A stretch of 64,000 bases of DNA from Monarcha castaneiventris obscurior. Its lineage: Eukaryota > Chordata > Aves > Passeriformes > Monarchidae. The stretch covers positions 62,001 to 126,000 of the forward strand of contig JAMPIT010000700.1 of the NCBI GenBank assembly GCA_026261815.1, given 5' to 3'. Under the pieces are notes generated by a model. It ran no database searches, was not told the origin of the DNA, and saw only the letters and a program-made list of their open reading frames with translations. This document shows positions 34,001 to 47,100 of this stretch, in pieces (position 1 is the stretch's first letter; the number at the start of each line of letters is the position of its first letter). Position numbers and translations under genes: made by a program.

Positions 34001-35085
34001 CAGGGCTGGCCCCACTGATATCCCAGAGCTGGCCCCACTGATGTCCCGTGGCCTGGCCCCACTGATATCCCCAGGCCTGGCCCCACTGATGGCCCCAGGC
34101 CTGGCCCCACTGATATCCCAGAGCTGGCCCCACTGATATCCCAGAGCTGGCCCCACTGGTGCCCCCAGAGCTGGCCCCACTGATGTCCCCAGAGCTGGCC
34201 CCACTGATATCCCCAGGGCTGGCCCCACTGATGTCCCCAGGCCCGGCCCCACTGATTTCCCCAGGCCTGGCCCCACTGATGGCCCCAGAACTGGCCCCAC
34301 TGATGTCCCCAAGCCTGGCCCCACTGATGTCCCCAGGCCCGGCCCCACTGATTTCCCCAGGCCTGGCCCCACTGATGGCCCCAGAACTGGCCCCACTGAT
34401 GTCCCCAAGCCTGGCCCCACTGATGCCCCAGGCCTGGCCCCACTGATATCCCAGAACTGGCCCCACTGATATCCCCAGAGCTGGCCCCACTGATATCCCA
34501 GGGCTGGCCCCACTGATGTCCCCAGAGCTGGCCCCACTGATATCCCCAGGGCTGGCCCCACTGATGTCCCCAGAGCTGGCCCCACTGATATCCCCAGGGC
34601 TGGCCCCACTGATGGCCCCAGAGCGGGCCCCACTGATGTCCCCAGGCCTGGCCCCACTGATATCCCCAGGGCTGGCCCCACTGATGGCCCCAGGGCTGGC
34701 CCCACTGATGGCCCCGGAGCTGGCCCCACTGATATCCCCAGGGCTGGCCCCACTGATGGCCCCAGGGCTGGCCCCACTGATGGCCCCGGAGCTGGCCCCA
34801 CTGATATCCCCAGAGCTGGCCCCACTGATTTCCCCAGAGCTGGCCCCACTGATGTCCCCAGGCCTGGCCCCACTGATTTCCCCAGAGCTGGCCCCACTGA
34901 TGTCCCCAGGCCTGGCCCCACTGATATCCCAGAGCTGGCCCCACTGATATCCCAGAGCGGGCCCCACTGATGTCCCAGGCCTGGCCCCACTGATGTCCCA
35001 GGGCTGGCCCCACTGATGTCCCCAGAGCTGGCCCCAGTGATGTCCCAGGGCTGGCCCCACTGATGTCCCCAGGGCCTGGCCCCAC
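34001..35085. repeat. 24-bp minisatellite, gctggccccactgatgtccccaga family
   Basis: About 45 copies of a ~21-24 bp unit (agctggccccactgatatcc plus ccag). Variants differ at gat-at/gt/gg and at agag/gggc/ggcc. Because most units are 24 bp, the minus-strand frames give 8-residue periodic peptides (for example GDISGASS). The array sits directly 3' of the SIGLEC1 cytoplasmic exon and would be intronic if the splice model is right. Confidence 0.95.
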
Positions 35086-35097
35086 CGAGGTCCCCAC

Positions 35098-35170
35098 CTG
35101 TGGCAGCTCCTGTTTGTTCCTCAGCTCCAGGGTGTCCTCGGCACCGGACCAGCTCCGGAATTTCCTGATC
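35098..35170 (-). CDS. SIGLEC1: SIGLEC1 cytoplasmic-tail exon
   Basis: This 73-bp exon lies between gctccctttcag and CCACAG|GTGGGG. Its first G completes the Arg codon split at the end of the transmembrane exon, giving [14 protein letters not shown]. The tail then continues with [15 protein letters not shown]. Residues 1651-1675 are basic next to the membrane, then acidic, with no tyrosine; the general layout resembles the short non-ITIM tail of mammalian sialoadhesin. The matching phase and intact splice sites inside a repeat desert are the main evidence. Confidence 0.8.
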
Positions 35171-38100
35171 CTGAAAGGGAGCACGGGGAGCTGCCAACCC
35201 CTGGGGCAGCTCCGGGGTCCCTGTGACAACGCCAGGGTCACTGTGCCACCACCCTGAGGTCCCTGTCCTATGACCCTGGGGTCCCTCTCCTGATGCCAGA
35301 GTCCCTTGTCCCCTGACCCTGGGGTACCCCCATCCCAGAGTCCCTGTCCTATCCTGGGGTCCCTGTCCCACCCCGGGGTCCCTGTCCGATCCCAGGGTCC
35401 CTGTGCCCCTACCCCAGGGTCCCTGTCCCACCCTGGGGCCCCTGCCCACCTCAGGGTCCCTGTCCCACCCCAGGGTCCCTGTGCCACCCCAGGGTCCCTG
35501 TCCCACCCCGGGATCCCTGTACCCCCATCCCAGAGTCCCTGTCCCGACACCAAGGTCCTTGTCCTGATGCCAGGGTCTCTGTCTCCTGACCCCTGCGTCC
35601 CTGTGCCACCCTGGCGTCCCTGTCCCGACACCCTGGGAATCCTTTTCATGACCCCGGGGTCCCTGTCCCACTACCTTGAGGTCCCTGTCCCCCCCACCCT
35701 GGGGTCCCTGTCCTATCCCAGGGTCCCTGTCCCAATGCCAGGGTTCCTGTCCCCTGATCCTGGCATCCCTGTGCCACCCTGGGGTCCCTGTCCTATCCTG
35801 GGGTCCCTGTCCCACCCCGGGGTCCCTGGACCCTTATCCCAGAGTCCGTGTCCCATCCCAGAGTCCCTGTCTTATCCCGGGGTCCCTGTCCCAATGCCAG
35901 GGTTTCTGTCCCCTGATCCCGGCATCCCTGTGCCACGCCGGGGTCCCTGTACCCCCATTCCAGGGTCCCTTGTCCCCTGACCCTGGGGTCCCTGTCCCAT
36001 CCCAGAGTCCCTGTCCCACCCCGGGGTCCCTGTACCACCCTGGGGTCCCTGTCCCATCCCAGAGTCCCTGTCCCACCCCGGGGTCCCTGTGCCACCCCAG
36101 GGTCCCTGTGCCACCCCAGGATCCCTGTACCCCCATCCCAGAGTCTCTGTCCTGACACCAAGGTCCTTGTCTTGATGCCAGGGTCTCTGTCTCCTGACCC
36201 CGGGGTCCCTGTCTCCTGACCCCGGGGTCCCTGTGCCACCCCAGGGTCCCTGTCCTCCCACCCTGGGGTCCCTGTGCCACCCCGGGGTCCCTGTCCCAAT
36301 GCCAGGGTTCCTGTCCCCTGATCCTGGCATCCCTGTGCCACCTCGGGGTCCCTGTCCCTCCATCCCAGTGGTCCCTGACCCCAGACCCTGGGGTCCTTGT
36401 GCCACTCCCTGTCCCTGTCCTCCTACCTCTGTGTCCCTGTGCCACCCTGGGATCCCTGTCCTATCCTGGGGTCCCTGTCCTATCCGGGGGTCCCTGTCCC
36501 ACCCTGGGGCCCCTGCCCACCTCAGGGTCCCTGTCCCACCCCAGGGTCCCTGTGCCACCCCAGGATCCCTGTACCCCCATCCCAGAGTCCCTGTCCTGAC
36601 ACCAAGGTCCTTGTCTTGATGCCAGGGTCTCTGTCTCCTGACCCCGGGGTCCCTGTGCCACCCCAGGGTCCCTGTCCTCCCACCCTGGGGTCCCTATGCC
36701 ACCCCAGGGTCCCTGTCCCAATGCCAGGGTTCCTGTCCCCTGATCCCGGCATCCCTGTGCCACCCTGGGGTCCCTGTGCCACCCCGGGGTCCCTGTCCCA
36801 ATGCCAGGGTTCCTGTCCCCTGATCCCGGCATCCCTGTGCCACCCTGGGGTCCCTGTGCCACCTTGGGGTCCCTGTCCCAATGCCAGGGTTCCTGTCCCC
36901 TGATCCTGGCATCCCTGTGCCACCCTGGGGTCCCTGTCCTATCCTGGGGTCCCTGTCCCATCCGGGGGTCCCTGTCCCACTCCGGGGTCTCTGTACCCCC
37001 ATCCCAGAGTCCCTGTCCCTCCATCCCGGGGTCCCTGTGCCACCCTGGGGTCCCTGTGCCACCTTGGGGTCCCTGTCCCTCCATCCCAGGGGTCCCTGAC
37101 CCCAGACCCTGGGGTCCTTGTGCCACCCCCTGTCCCTGTCCTCCTACCTCTGTGTCCCTGTGCCACCCTGGGATCCCTGTCCTATCCTGGGGTCCCTGTC
37201 CTATCCTGGGGTCCCTGTCCCATCTGGGGGTCCCTGCCTACCTCAGGGTCCCTGTCCCACCTCAGGGTCCCTGTCCCACCCCAGGGTCCCTGTGCCACCC
37301 CAGGATCCCTGTACCCCCATCCCAGAGTCTCTGTCGTGACACCAAGGTCCTTGTCTTGATGCCAGGGTCTCTGTCTCCTGACCCCTGCGTCCCTGTGCCA
37401 CCCCAGGGTCCCTGTCCTCCCACCCTGGGGTCCCTGTGCCACCCCGGGGTCCCTGTCCCAATGCCAGGGTTCCTGTCCCCTGATCCTGGCATCCTTGTGC
37501 CACCCTGGGTTCCCTGTCCTATCCTGGGGTCCCTGTCCCATCCGGGGGTCCCTGTCCCACTCCGGGGTCTCTGTACCCCCATCCCAGAGTCCCTGTCCCT
37601 CCATCCCGGGGTCCCTGTGCCACCCTGGGGTCCCTGTGCCACCTTGGGGTCCCTGTCCCCAGACCCTGGGGTCCTTGTGCCACCCCCTGTCCCTGTCCCT
37701 CCATCCCAGGGGTCCCTGACCCCAGACCCCGAGGTCCCTGTGCCACCCCGGGGTCCCTGTACCCCCATCCCAGAGTCCCTGTCCCCTCACTCAAGGGTCC
37801 CTGTGCCACCCTGGGGTCCCTGTGCCACCCCGCTGTCCCTGTCCCCTCACCCCGCCCCCTCCAGGACATCACCTGGGCCACACCTTCACGGCCAGCAGGG
37901 CCACGATGGCCACGGCCACGACGGCCATGAGCAGCCCGGCCAGGACGGTGAAGGTCCGCAGGTGGCTGAGAGCTGTGGACAGAGCAGGGGTCAGTGCCCT
38001 TGGGGACACCCCCAGACCTCGGGGTGCCCCAAAAGGGGTGAAGGGGACACTGGGGTGACACTCCAAGTGGGTGACACCCCTCGGCACCCAGGGGTGGGGA

Positions 38101-41100
38101 CAGGCAGCATTTGGGGTGGGGGGACAATCACTGCTCCCGGCTGCCACCATCCCCTATCCTAAAGGTGGGGCAAGCTGGGGGTCCCCTGGGGCCAGGAGAT
38201 GTCCCCAACACAACCCCAAACCACCTCCTCCCTCAAGCTGGACCCTCCACGGATGGTTTTTTTTGGGATTTCCACGACCCCAAGGGATGTCCAGCCCCAC
38301 TCACTGTGGACATCGAAGTCGGCGCTGGCCGTGCCGTTGCCCAGGGCGTTGGTGGCCACGCAGAGGTAGTGTCCCCCAGCCCCCGTGCCCACGGCCGCCA
38401 GCTCCACGCGCAGGGCGTTGTGCGAGGGGATGGCCCGGACCCCCGGGGGGGCAGAGGGGGACAGGCTGGTGGCCAGGAGGTGGCCCTGGTGGTACAGGGC
38501 CAGCGAGGAGGGCGGGTGGCTATCGGCCGTGCACAGCACGATGGCCCCGCGCCCGCTGCGGTTCTCCAGGAAGGTGCTCACGGAGACGGCCCGGGGAGGG
38601 TCTGTGAGGGGACAGGGGAGGGTGGCAGAGGGATATGGGGTGGGGCAGCCCCCTCAGCTGGCCTGGGTGGCCACCAAAAAGTGGTTTAAAGCATCCTTGG
38701 ATCTGTCCCATCCCGCTCGTCCCAGAGCTGGGGGATCCAAACCTTCTCCAGTCCTTGTCTTCCCACCCCAAAGCTGGAGAATCCCCTCAACTTGGAGCTT
38801 CTTGGCTCCAAATGTGACTTTTGAGAGGCCAATCCTAAGAAAAACCCCAAATCCCCTTCCCTGAGTCACCAAGGGCTTCCTAACTCATCCCTTCTCCACC
38901 CTGGATCATCATCACACCCTCTCCAGCCCTTTTCTCCCACTCCCAGCTGGAAAATCCCCCAACCTGGAGTTTCTTGGCTCCAAATTTGACTTTTGAGGGG
39001 CCAATCCTAAAGAAACCCCGAATCCCCTTCCCTGGGTCACCAAGGGCTTCCTAACTCATCCCTTCTCCACCCTGGATCATCATCACACCCTCTCCAGCCC
39101 TTTTCTCCCACTTCCAGCTGGAAAATCCCCCAACTTGGAGCTTCTTGGCTCCAAATCTGACTTTTGAGGGGCCAATCCTAAAAAAACCCCAAATCCTCTT
39201 CCCTGGTCACCAAGGGCTTCCTAACTCATCCCTTCTCCACCCTGGATCATCATCACACCCTCTCCAGCCCTTTTCTCCCACTTCCAGCTGGAAAATCCCC
39301 CAACTTGGAGCTTCTTGGCTCCAAATCCAGCTTTTGAGAGTCCAATCCCAGAAAAAATCCCGAAGTCCCCTTCCCCAAAGCTTCGTAATGCATCCCTCCT
39401 CCATCCCAGATCATCCAGGGCTGGAGGCTTCACACCTTCTCCAGACCTTTTCTCCCACTCCCAGCTGGAAAATCCCCCAACTTGGAGCTTTTTTGGCTCC
39501 AAATCCGAATTCTGAGGAGCCAATCCTAAAAAAACCCCAAATCCCCTTCCCTGGGTCACCAAGGGCTTCCTAACTCATCCCTTCTCCACCCTGGATCACC
39601 AAGGGCTTCCTAACTCATCCCTTCTCCACCCTGGATCATCCCCACCCCATCCCTCCCCGTGCTGGTGGCTTCCCGTGCTCCCTCATTCTACACCCAACCA
39701 GAGAATTCCTCAGCTCTGGAGCATTTCGACCCCAAATCTGACTTAAAAAAAAGACCTTAAATGCCCAAAGAGAGAGGAGCAGGGCAAGAAGAGGAAGAGG
39801 AAGAGGAAGAGGAAGAGGAAGAGGAAGAGGAAGAGGAAGAGGAAGAGGAGGAAGAAAGGTGGAGATGACACGGGCTGGGGACACTCACAGAGGACACTGA
39901 GGCTGAGGGGCACAGAGGTGGCCGTGCCCCACGTCCCGCTGGCCCGGCACTGGTAGGAGCCGGCGTCGGCGCTGGACACTGGGTTGAGGACGAAGGAACC
40001 GGACTCTTCCTCCCGAAGCCACCTCCCATCCCGGTACCACGTGTAGTTGGCACCTTTGTCCCCCCACGCGGTGGCCCAACAGCTCACGGTGACCTCGGTG
40101 CCTTCGGGGACCTCCTGCGAGGGCTCCACCGTCACCGTGACCCCTGAGAAGGCACATCGGCGACTCTAGGAATTCCCAGCGAGCTCCCAGAGCCCCGTTC
40201 CCATTGGGATGACCCCAAATGGGGATTTGGGAACTTGGGGCCACCTCACCTCTCACGTCCAGCCGCAAGGACGTGGCCGCCGTGCCGCGGCTGTTGGTGG
40301 CCGAGCACCAGTAGAGCCCCGCGTCCCCAAGCTCCAGCTCGGCCATCTCCACCCGCAGCGTGGTGGGGGTGGCCCGGACCTCGAAGCGGGGCTCGGAGTG
40401 GCCGCGGTTGGTGGCCAGGGGTGGGTGGCCCCGTCCCCTGCTCACGGCGATGTCCGGCGGGGGTTCGCCGTCGGCCGAGCAGAGCAGCACCGCCTGTCGC
40501 CCGTCGCGGGGCTCCACCAGCGCCACGAATTTGGGCTCCTGAGGGGCATCTGTGGCGACAAGGATAGATGGGAGACACGGGGAGGGGACCCCCAAGGAGG
40601 GGCTGCGCTGTGGCCGCGTGTCGAGGGGTGGCGACACAGACCAGGCAGCGCCATCCCTGAGGGGCTGGAGAGTGGCCGTGTCCACCCCGGAGCCCCCGGA
40701 GTTGTCGCCCCCCACTCACAGAGCACGGCGAGGGTGGCGGGGGGTGCCCGGAGCCCCCGGCCCGCCTGGCAGCCGTAGAGCCCCGCATCCGAGCGGTGGC
40801 CGCGGAGCCTCAGCGAGGGCTCGGGTCCTTCTGTCACCCACTGGGCGTTCTTGAACCACGTGTAGAGGGTCCCCGGCTGAGCGTGAGGGTCCTGGCAGGT
40901 CAGCGTCACCTCTGTCCCCTCCGGCACCTCGGCCGAGGGTCGCACCAGCACCCTGGAGGCTGCGGGGAGTGAAGAGGAGTTGGGGGCCGGCCCTAAATTC
41001 AGAGGGGTTGGTGCTCACCCTGGGTGCTCTGTCACCACCTCTCACCACCCCCACGCCTCTCCGGGCACCCCCAAAATGGGGTATCCCCAATCCTGCACCC

Positions 41101-44100
41101 TTCAATGCCACCTCTGGGTGTGTCCCCAACCCGCTGTCCCCTTCCTCACCTTGTACCCGGAGGGTGAGGGACGCGTGGGTGACACCGAGGGGGCTCCGTG
41201 CCTGGCACTCGTATTCGCCCTCATCCTCCTCGGAGGCTTCCCGGAATTCCAAGCGCAGGGCGTTGGGAGAGGGGGACACGAGGATGCTCTGCCGGGGGGT
41301 GTCAGCTCCTCTGGGGGGGCTGGAGGCCATCGAGTGTCCCCCCTTGAGCAGGGTGAGCTGGGCCGGGGGGTGGCTGTCCACAGCACAGAGCAGGATGGTG
41401 GCCGTGCCCTGGCTGCTCTCCACGAAGGATTGCAGCCGCAGGTTCCTGGGGGGGTCTGCGGGGTGGGGATGGGGTCGGGAAAACACGGATAATAGGATAA
41501 TCGTGGAATTGGTTGGGTTGGGAAAACCCTCTGAGCTCGTCGAGTCCAACAGCTCCACCAGCACTGCCCAGGTCACTCCATCAAGTGCCACATCTCGAGG
41601 ATGGGGACTCCACCACTGCCCTTTCCAAGAGGAATTTTCCCAATATCCGACCCAAACCTCCCCTGGCACAATTTGAGGTCGTTCCCCCTTTTCCTGCTCC
41701 TTGTTCCTCAAGTGCCACATCCCGAGGATGGGGACTCCACCACTGCCCTTTCCAAGAGGAATTTTCCTAATATCCGACCCAAACCTCCCCTGGCACAATT
41801 TGAGGTCGTTCCCCCTTTTCCTGTTCCTTGTTCCCGACCCCCCCCGGCTGCCCCCTCCTGTCAGGGAGTTGTGGAGATCCCCCCTGATCCCCTTTTTCTC
41901 CAGGCTGAGTCCCTTTCCCAGCTCTCTCAGCTGCTCCCGGGGCTCCAGCCCCTTCATCCCAGGGATTCCCCAAGTTCCAGTGCTTCCATCCCACGTCCAA
42001 CATGAAGACTTTTAAATTAACACCATCTTTTTCTCATAAAAAAGGGGGGGAAAAAAAAATCTCATGTTCTGACTCCCAACTACATATTTTAAGCAAAGTC
42101 TGGTTTTCATTTTCCCAATCAGGGATTTAAAAAAAAAAAAAAAAAAAAAAAGTCCTAAATCCGGCATTAATTTGTGAAAGCCAAGGATTTTCCTGCCGGG
42201 TTTGGTGTGGAGAGCAAGGAAACTTGGAGAAGGTTCTGGGGGTGGCATGGGGGTCTGTGGGTAGGTTTGGGGTGTAAAACTTAATTATCCCCTTGGATAC
42301 ATCTTTTGAGCCCCCCCCCCCCCAATTAATTAATCCCCCCAAATTAAGCCAGGCCTTGCTTCCCCCATCCCTCCAGACCGAGGGGTGACACCACGACACC
42401 AAGAGACACAAAACTACCCTTGGGGGACTCACAGAGGACATTGAGGGTGGCAGGGTTGGCACTGTGGTTCCGGGCCGGGGTCTGGATGGAGCAGTGATAG
42501 GAGCCGGCGTCGGAGGTGGTGACCCCATGGAAGGTGAGATTTTGGGAAGAAGAGCCGGTGCCCAACCACACCTGGTTGTGGTACCAGGTGTAGCTGAGCA
42601 CCTCCTGGGCCTCGCCTGCCACAGCACAGGTGAGGGTGGCAACGTCCCCTTCCTGCACATCCGGGGATGGCCAGATCCAGACCCGGGCGGCTGCACGGGA
42701 AGGAAGGAAGGAAGGAAGGAAAAAAATTATGATCCCGCATTTTCCAAGGTGGGAAAAGTCAGGGAGTAGCAGGACAAGTAAAAAGTGGGAGCGGCCACCA
42801 CGAGCCACAGGTGACACCATTCCTGTGGTGTTCCCGTGGATTTATTTGGGATGCCCCATCTCTGGAAGTGTCCAAGGCCAGGTTGGATGGGGTTTGGAGC
42901 AGCCTGGGATGGTGGAAGGTGTCCCTGCCCATGGCAGGGTGTGGGATTGAGGGGATTTAGGGTCTCTCCCAACCCAAACCATTCCATGATTCCATGATTC
43001 CATGATTCCTGGGGTGGTGGCAGCCAGGGCGGTGTCAGGGATGGACACACCAAAGTCAGCCCTTGGAATCGCATCCAAGAGGAGCCGTGTCCCTTTGCCA
43101 CATGCCCGGGACACCTGCAGCTCTCTGGGAGCACCTCCGTCCCCATAAACACCGATTTCCCCCGGTTTTTTTCCATTTTATCCTGTCCATCCCATTCCAG
43201 CTGCTCTCCACTCTCCCTCCCTTCCCCATTCCCACCTTCCCCCATTCCTTCACCTCCTCACTGTAACCCCAACCCCATCATTCTCCCCACTGCCTGTAGC
43301 TCTCCATCCCTTTCCCATTCCCATTCCCATTCCCATTCCCATTCCCATTCCCATTCCATCCTACCCCATTCCCACCCCATTCCCATTCCCATTCCCATCC
43401 TGTCCCATCCCATCCCATCCCATCCCATCCCATCCCATCCCATCCCATCCCATCCCATCCCATCCCATCCCATCCCACCCCACCCCATTCCCATTCCCAC
43501 CCCATTCCCATTCCATCCCATCCTACCCCATTCCCATTCCCACCCCATTCCCATTCCCATTCCATCCCATCCTACCCCATTCCCATTCCCACTCCCATTC
43601 CCACCCTATTCCCATTCCCACCCCATCTCATCCCATCCCATCCCATCCCATCCCATCCCATCCCATCCCATCCCATCCCATCCCATCCCATCCCATCCCA
43701 TCCCATCCCTCCCGTCCCTCCCGTTCCCACCCCATCCCCATTCCCACCCCATTCCCACCCCACCCCATTCCCTCCCATTCCCACCCCATTCCCATTCCCA
43801 TTCCCACCCCATTCCCATTCCCATTCCCATCCCATCCATTCCCATTCCCACCCCATTCCCATTCCCATTCCCACCCCATTCCCATTCCCATTCCCATCGC
43901 ATCCCATCCTACCCCATTCCCATTCCCATTCCCATTCCCATTCCCATTCCCATTCCCATCCCATCCCCATTCCCAGTGTCTCACCGCCTCCAGAGAAGTT
44001 CCCGGCGGCGCTGGCGTTGCCGTGGGCGTTGGTGGCCACACACTGGTACTCGCCCTCATCCTGCAGCAGCACGGGCTGGACACGGACACGCAGCGCGTTG

Positions 44101-47100
44101 GTGGCCGAGGTGACGCTGAGCCGTGGCCGGGGGGCCAGCGGTGGCAGCGCTGTGGTGGCCACCAGGGCCCCGTCCTTGAGGAGGGCCAGCTGGGCCGGCG
44201 GGGAGCTGTCCACGGAGCACTCCAGGATGCCACGCTGTCCCAACGGAGGCTCCAGGAAGGTGCTGAGCACTGGCACCCGCGGAGGGTCTGCCCAGGAGGG
44301 TGGGAAAGACCTGAGGATGCACCCAGAGACCCCCGGGAGCCAGCGAGGTGATGGGGTCCAGCCCAGTGCCATGCCATCGGCAGCATTCCGGTGGTGCCAT
44401 CCCATTGGCACCATCCCATCAGGTCCATCCCATCAGTGCCGTTCCAGGGGTACCATCCCATTGGCACCATCCCACGGGTGCCATTCCAGTGGTGCCATCC
44501 TGTCCCAGTACTATCCCATTGGAACCATCCCATTGGCACCATCCCATCAGCGCCGTTCCAGGGGTACCATCTCATCCCTGCACCATCCCACTGGTGCCAT
44601 TCCAGTGGTGCCATCCCATCGGCACCATCCCATCCCAGTACCATTCCATTGGCACCATCCCAATCTCACCATCCCATTCTCACCATCCCATTGGCACCAT
44701 TCCACTGACCTCATCCCATCCCAGCACCATCCCATTGGTACCATCCTGTCGCATCCCATCCCATTCCAACACCATTCCACTGGTCCCCATCCCATCCCAT
44801 CCCATCCCATCCCATCCCATCCCATCCCATCCCATCCCATCCCATCCCATCCCATCCCATCCCATCCCATCCCATCCCGTCCCGTCCCGTCCCATCCCGT
44901 CCCGTCCCGTCCCGTCCTGTCCCATCCCATCCCATCCCATGGATCCCACCCCATCCCATCCCATCCCATGGATCCCACCCCATCCCATCCCGTCCCGTCC
45001 CATCCCGTCCTGTCCCATCCCATCCCATCCCATGGATCGCACCCCATCCCATCCCATCCCATGGATCCCACCCCATCCCCATCCCATCCCAGAACCATCC
45101 CACACTGACACCATCCCATCCCAGCACCATCCCATTGGCACCATCCCATCCCATCCCATCCCCTCCCATCCCATCCATCCCTCCCATCCCATCCTCCCTC
45201 CCACCCATCCCACCCATCCCATCCCATCCCATCCCATCCCATCCCATCCCATCCCATCCCATCCCATCCCATCCCATCCCATCCCATCCCATCCCATCCC
45301 ATCCCATCCCACCCCATCCCACCCCACCCCACCCCATCCCACCCCATCCCACCCCGTTCCCCCTCCTGGATTCCCAGGCAGGTCCCGCTCACAGCAGACT
45401 CGCAGGGTGGCAGCGGGGGACGCGCTGGTGCCCGCGGGGCCCCGGGCCCGGCACTGGTAGAGCCCGGTGGCCGCGCTGGTGACAGGGGACAGCACCAGGA
45501 CACTGCCAGGACCCTCCTGGAGCCACTTGCTGTCCTTGTACCAGGAGTAGACGGTGTCACCCCGTGGCTCTCCGGCCACCTGGCACGTCAGGGACACCTC
45601 GGCACCTTCCAGCACCTCCGAGGATGGCGAGATCAGGACTCGGGTGGCTGGAGCAGGGACAGTGCCGAGCTCAGAGGGGACAGGGCAGAGCTTGGCACTG
45701 CCGGTGTCCCCTCAGCACTTCCAGAACTTAGGGATGGGATATTCCCGCTCTGTCCGAGGATTTGGGACAGCCCCGAGGTGACACTCGTGCTCCCTGTCCC
45801 CCTTAGAGTGTCCCTAACTCCTTCTGGAGATGCCCAGGGCTGAGGTGTTGGAATATGGGCAGGAGGTGGCACTGGGAGGGATCTGGTGGCACTGGGTAGG
45901 ATCTGGTGGCACTGGGCAGGATCTGGTGGCACTGGGAGCACAGACACGTGGTCATTCCCATGGGATGGACCGCTCCGATCCCTGGGTGAGATCTGATGGC
46001 ACTGGGTGAGATCTGATGGCACTGTGCGGGATCTGGCGGCACTGGGTGGGATCTGGTGGCACTGGGTAAGGTCTGGTAGAATTGGGTGTGATCTGGTGGC
46101 ACTGGGCGGGATCTGGTGGCACTGGGCGGGATCTGGCAGCGCTGGGAGGGATCTGGTGGCACTGGGTGGGATCTGGCAGCACTGGGAGGGATCTGGTGGC
46201 ACTGGGTGGGATCTGGCAGCACTGGGAGGGATCTGGTGGCACTGGGAGTGCAGACACATGATCATTCCCATGGGAAGGACTACTCCGATCCCTGGGTGAG
46301 ATCTGATGGCACTGGGCGGGATCTGGCGGCATTGGGAGGGATCTGGTGACACTGGGTGGGATCTGGTGACACCGGGACCACAGACACGTGATCATTCCCA
46401 TGGGATGTGCCGCTACGATCCCTGGATGAGATCTGGCAGCACTGGGAGGGATCTGGTGACACTGGGAGCACAGACGTGATCATTTCCATGGGATGGGCTG
46501 CTACGATCCCTGGGTGAGATCTGTTGGCACTGGGTGGGATCTGGCAGCACTGGGTGGGATCTGGTGACACCAGGAGTGCAGACACGTGGCCATTCCCATG
46601 GGATGGGCTGCTCTGATCCCTGCGTGGGATCTGGTGGCACTGGGTGAGATCTGGTGACACCAGGAGTGCAGACACGTGGTCATTCCCATGGGATGGGCTG
46701 CTCCGATCCCTGGGTGAGATCTGGTGGCACTGGGCAGGATCTGGCGGCACTGGGTGGGATCTGGTGGCACTGGGTAAGGTCTGGTAGAATTGGGTGTGAT
46801 CTGGTGGCACTGGGTGGGATCTGCTGGCTCTGGGCGGGATCTGGCGGCATTGGGAGGGATCTGGTGACACTGGGTAAGGATCTGGTGACACCGGGACCAC
46901 AGACACGTGATCATTCCCATGGGCTGCTATGATCCCTGGGTGAGATCTGCTGGCACTGGGTGGGATCTGGCAGCACTGGGTGGGATCTGGTGACACCAGG
47001 AGTGCAGACACGTGGCCATTCCCATGGGATGGACCACCTCGATCCCTGGATGAGATCTGGTGGCACTGGGTGGGATCTGCTGGCACTGGGAGGGGTCTGG

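Noticed and set aside
33542..35815. About 750-codon minus-strand frame crossing the 24-bp array
   Set aside because: It runs in a different frame from the SIGLEC1 tail and covers two unrelated minisatellites. Only the frame shared with the tail exon was kept as a finding.
37869..37871. TGA directly after the transmembrane exon as the true SIGLEC1 stop
   Set aside because: The CCCAG|GTGATG donor and a phase-matched basic tail exon at 35098-35170 give a more typical receptor; read-through would leave a tail of about five residues.
43309..45357. Pentamer arrays as centromeric satellite
   Set aside because: Short, confined to two introns of an intact gene, and mixed with variant units; simple microsatellite expansion is sufficient.
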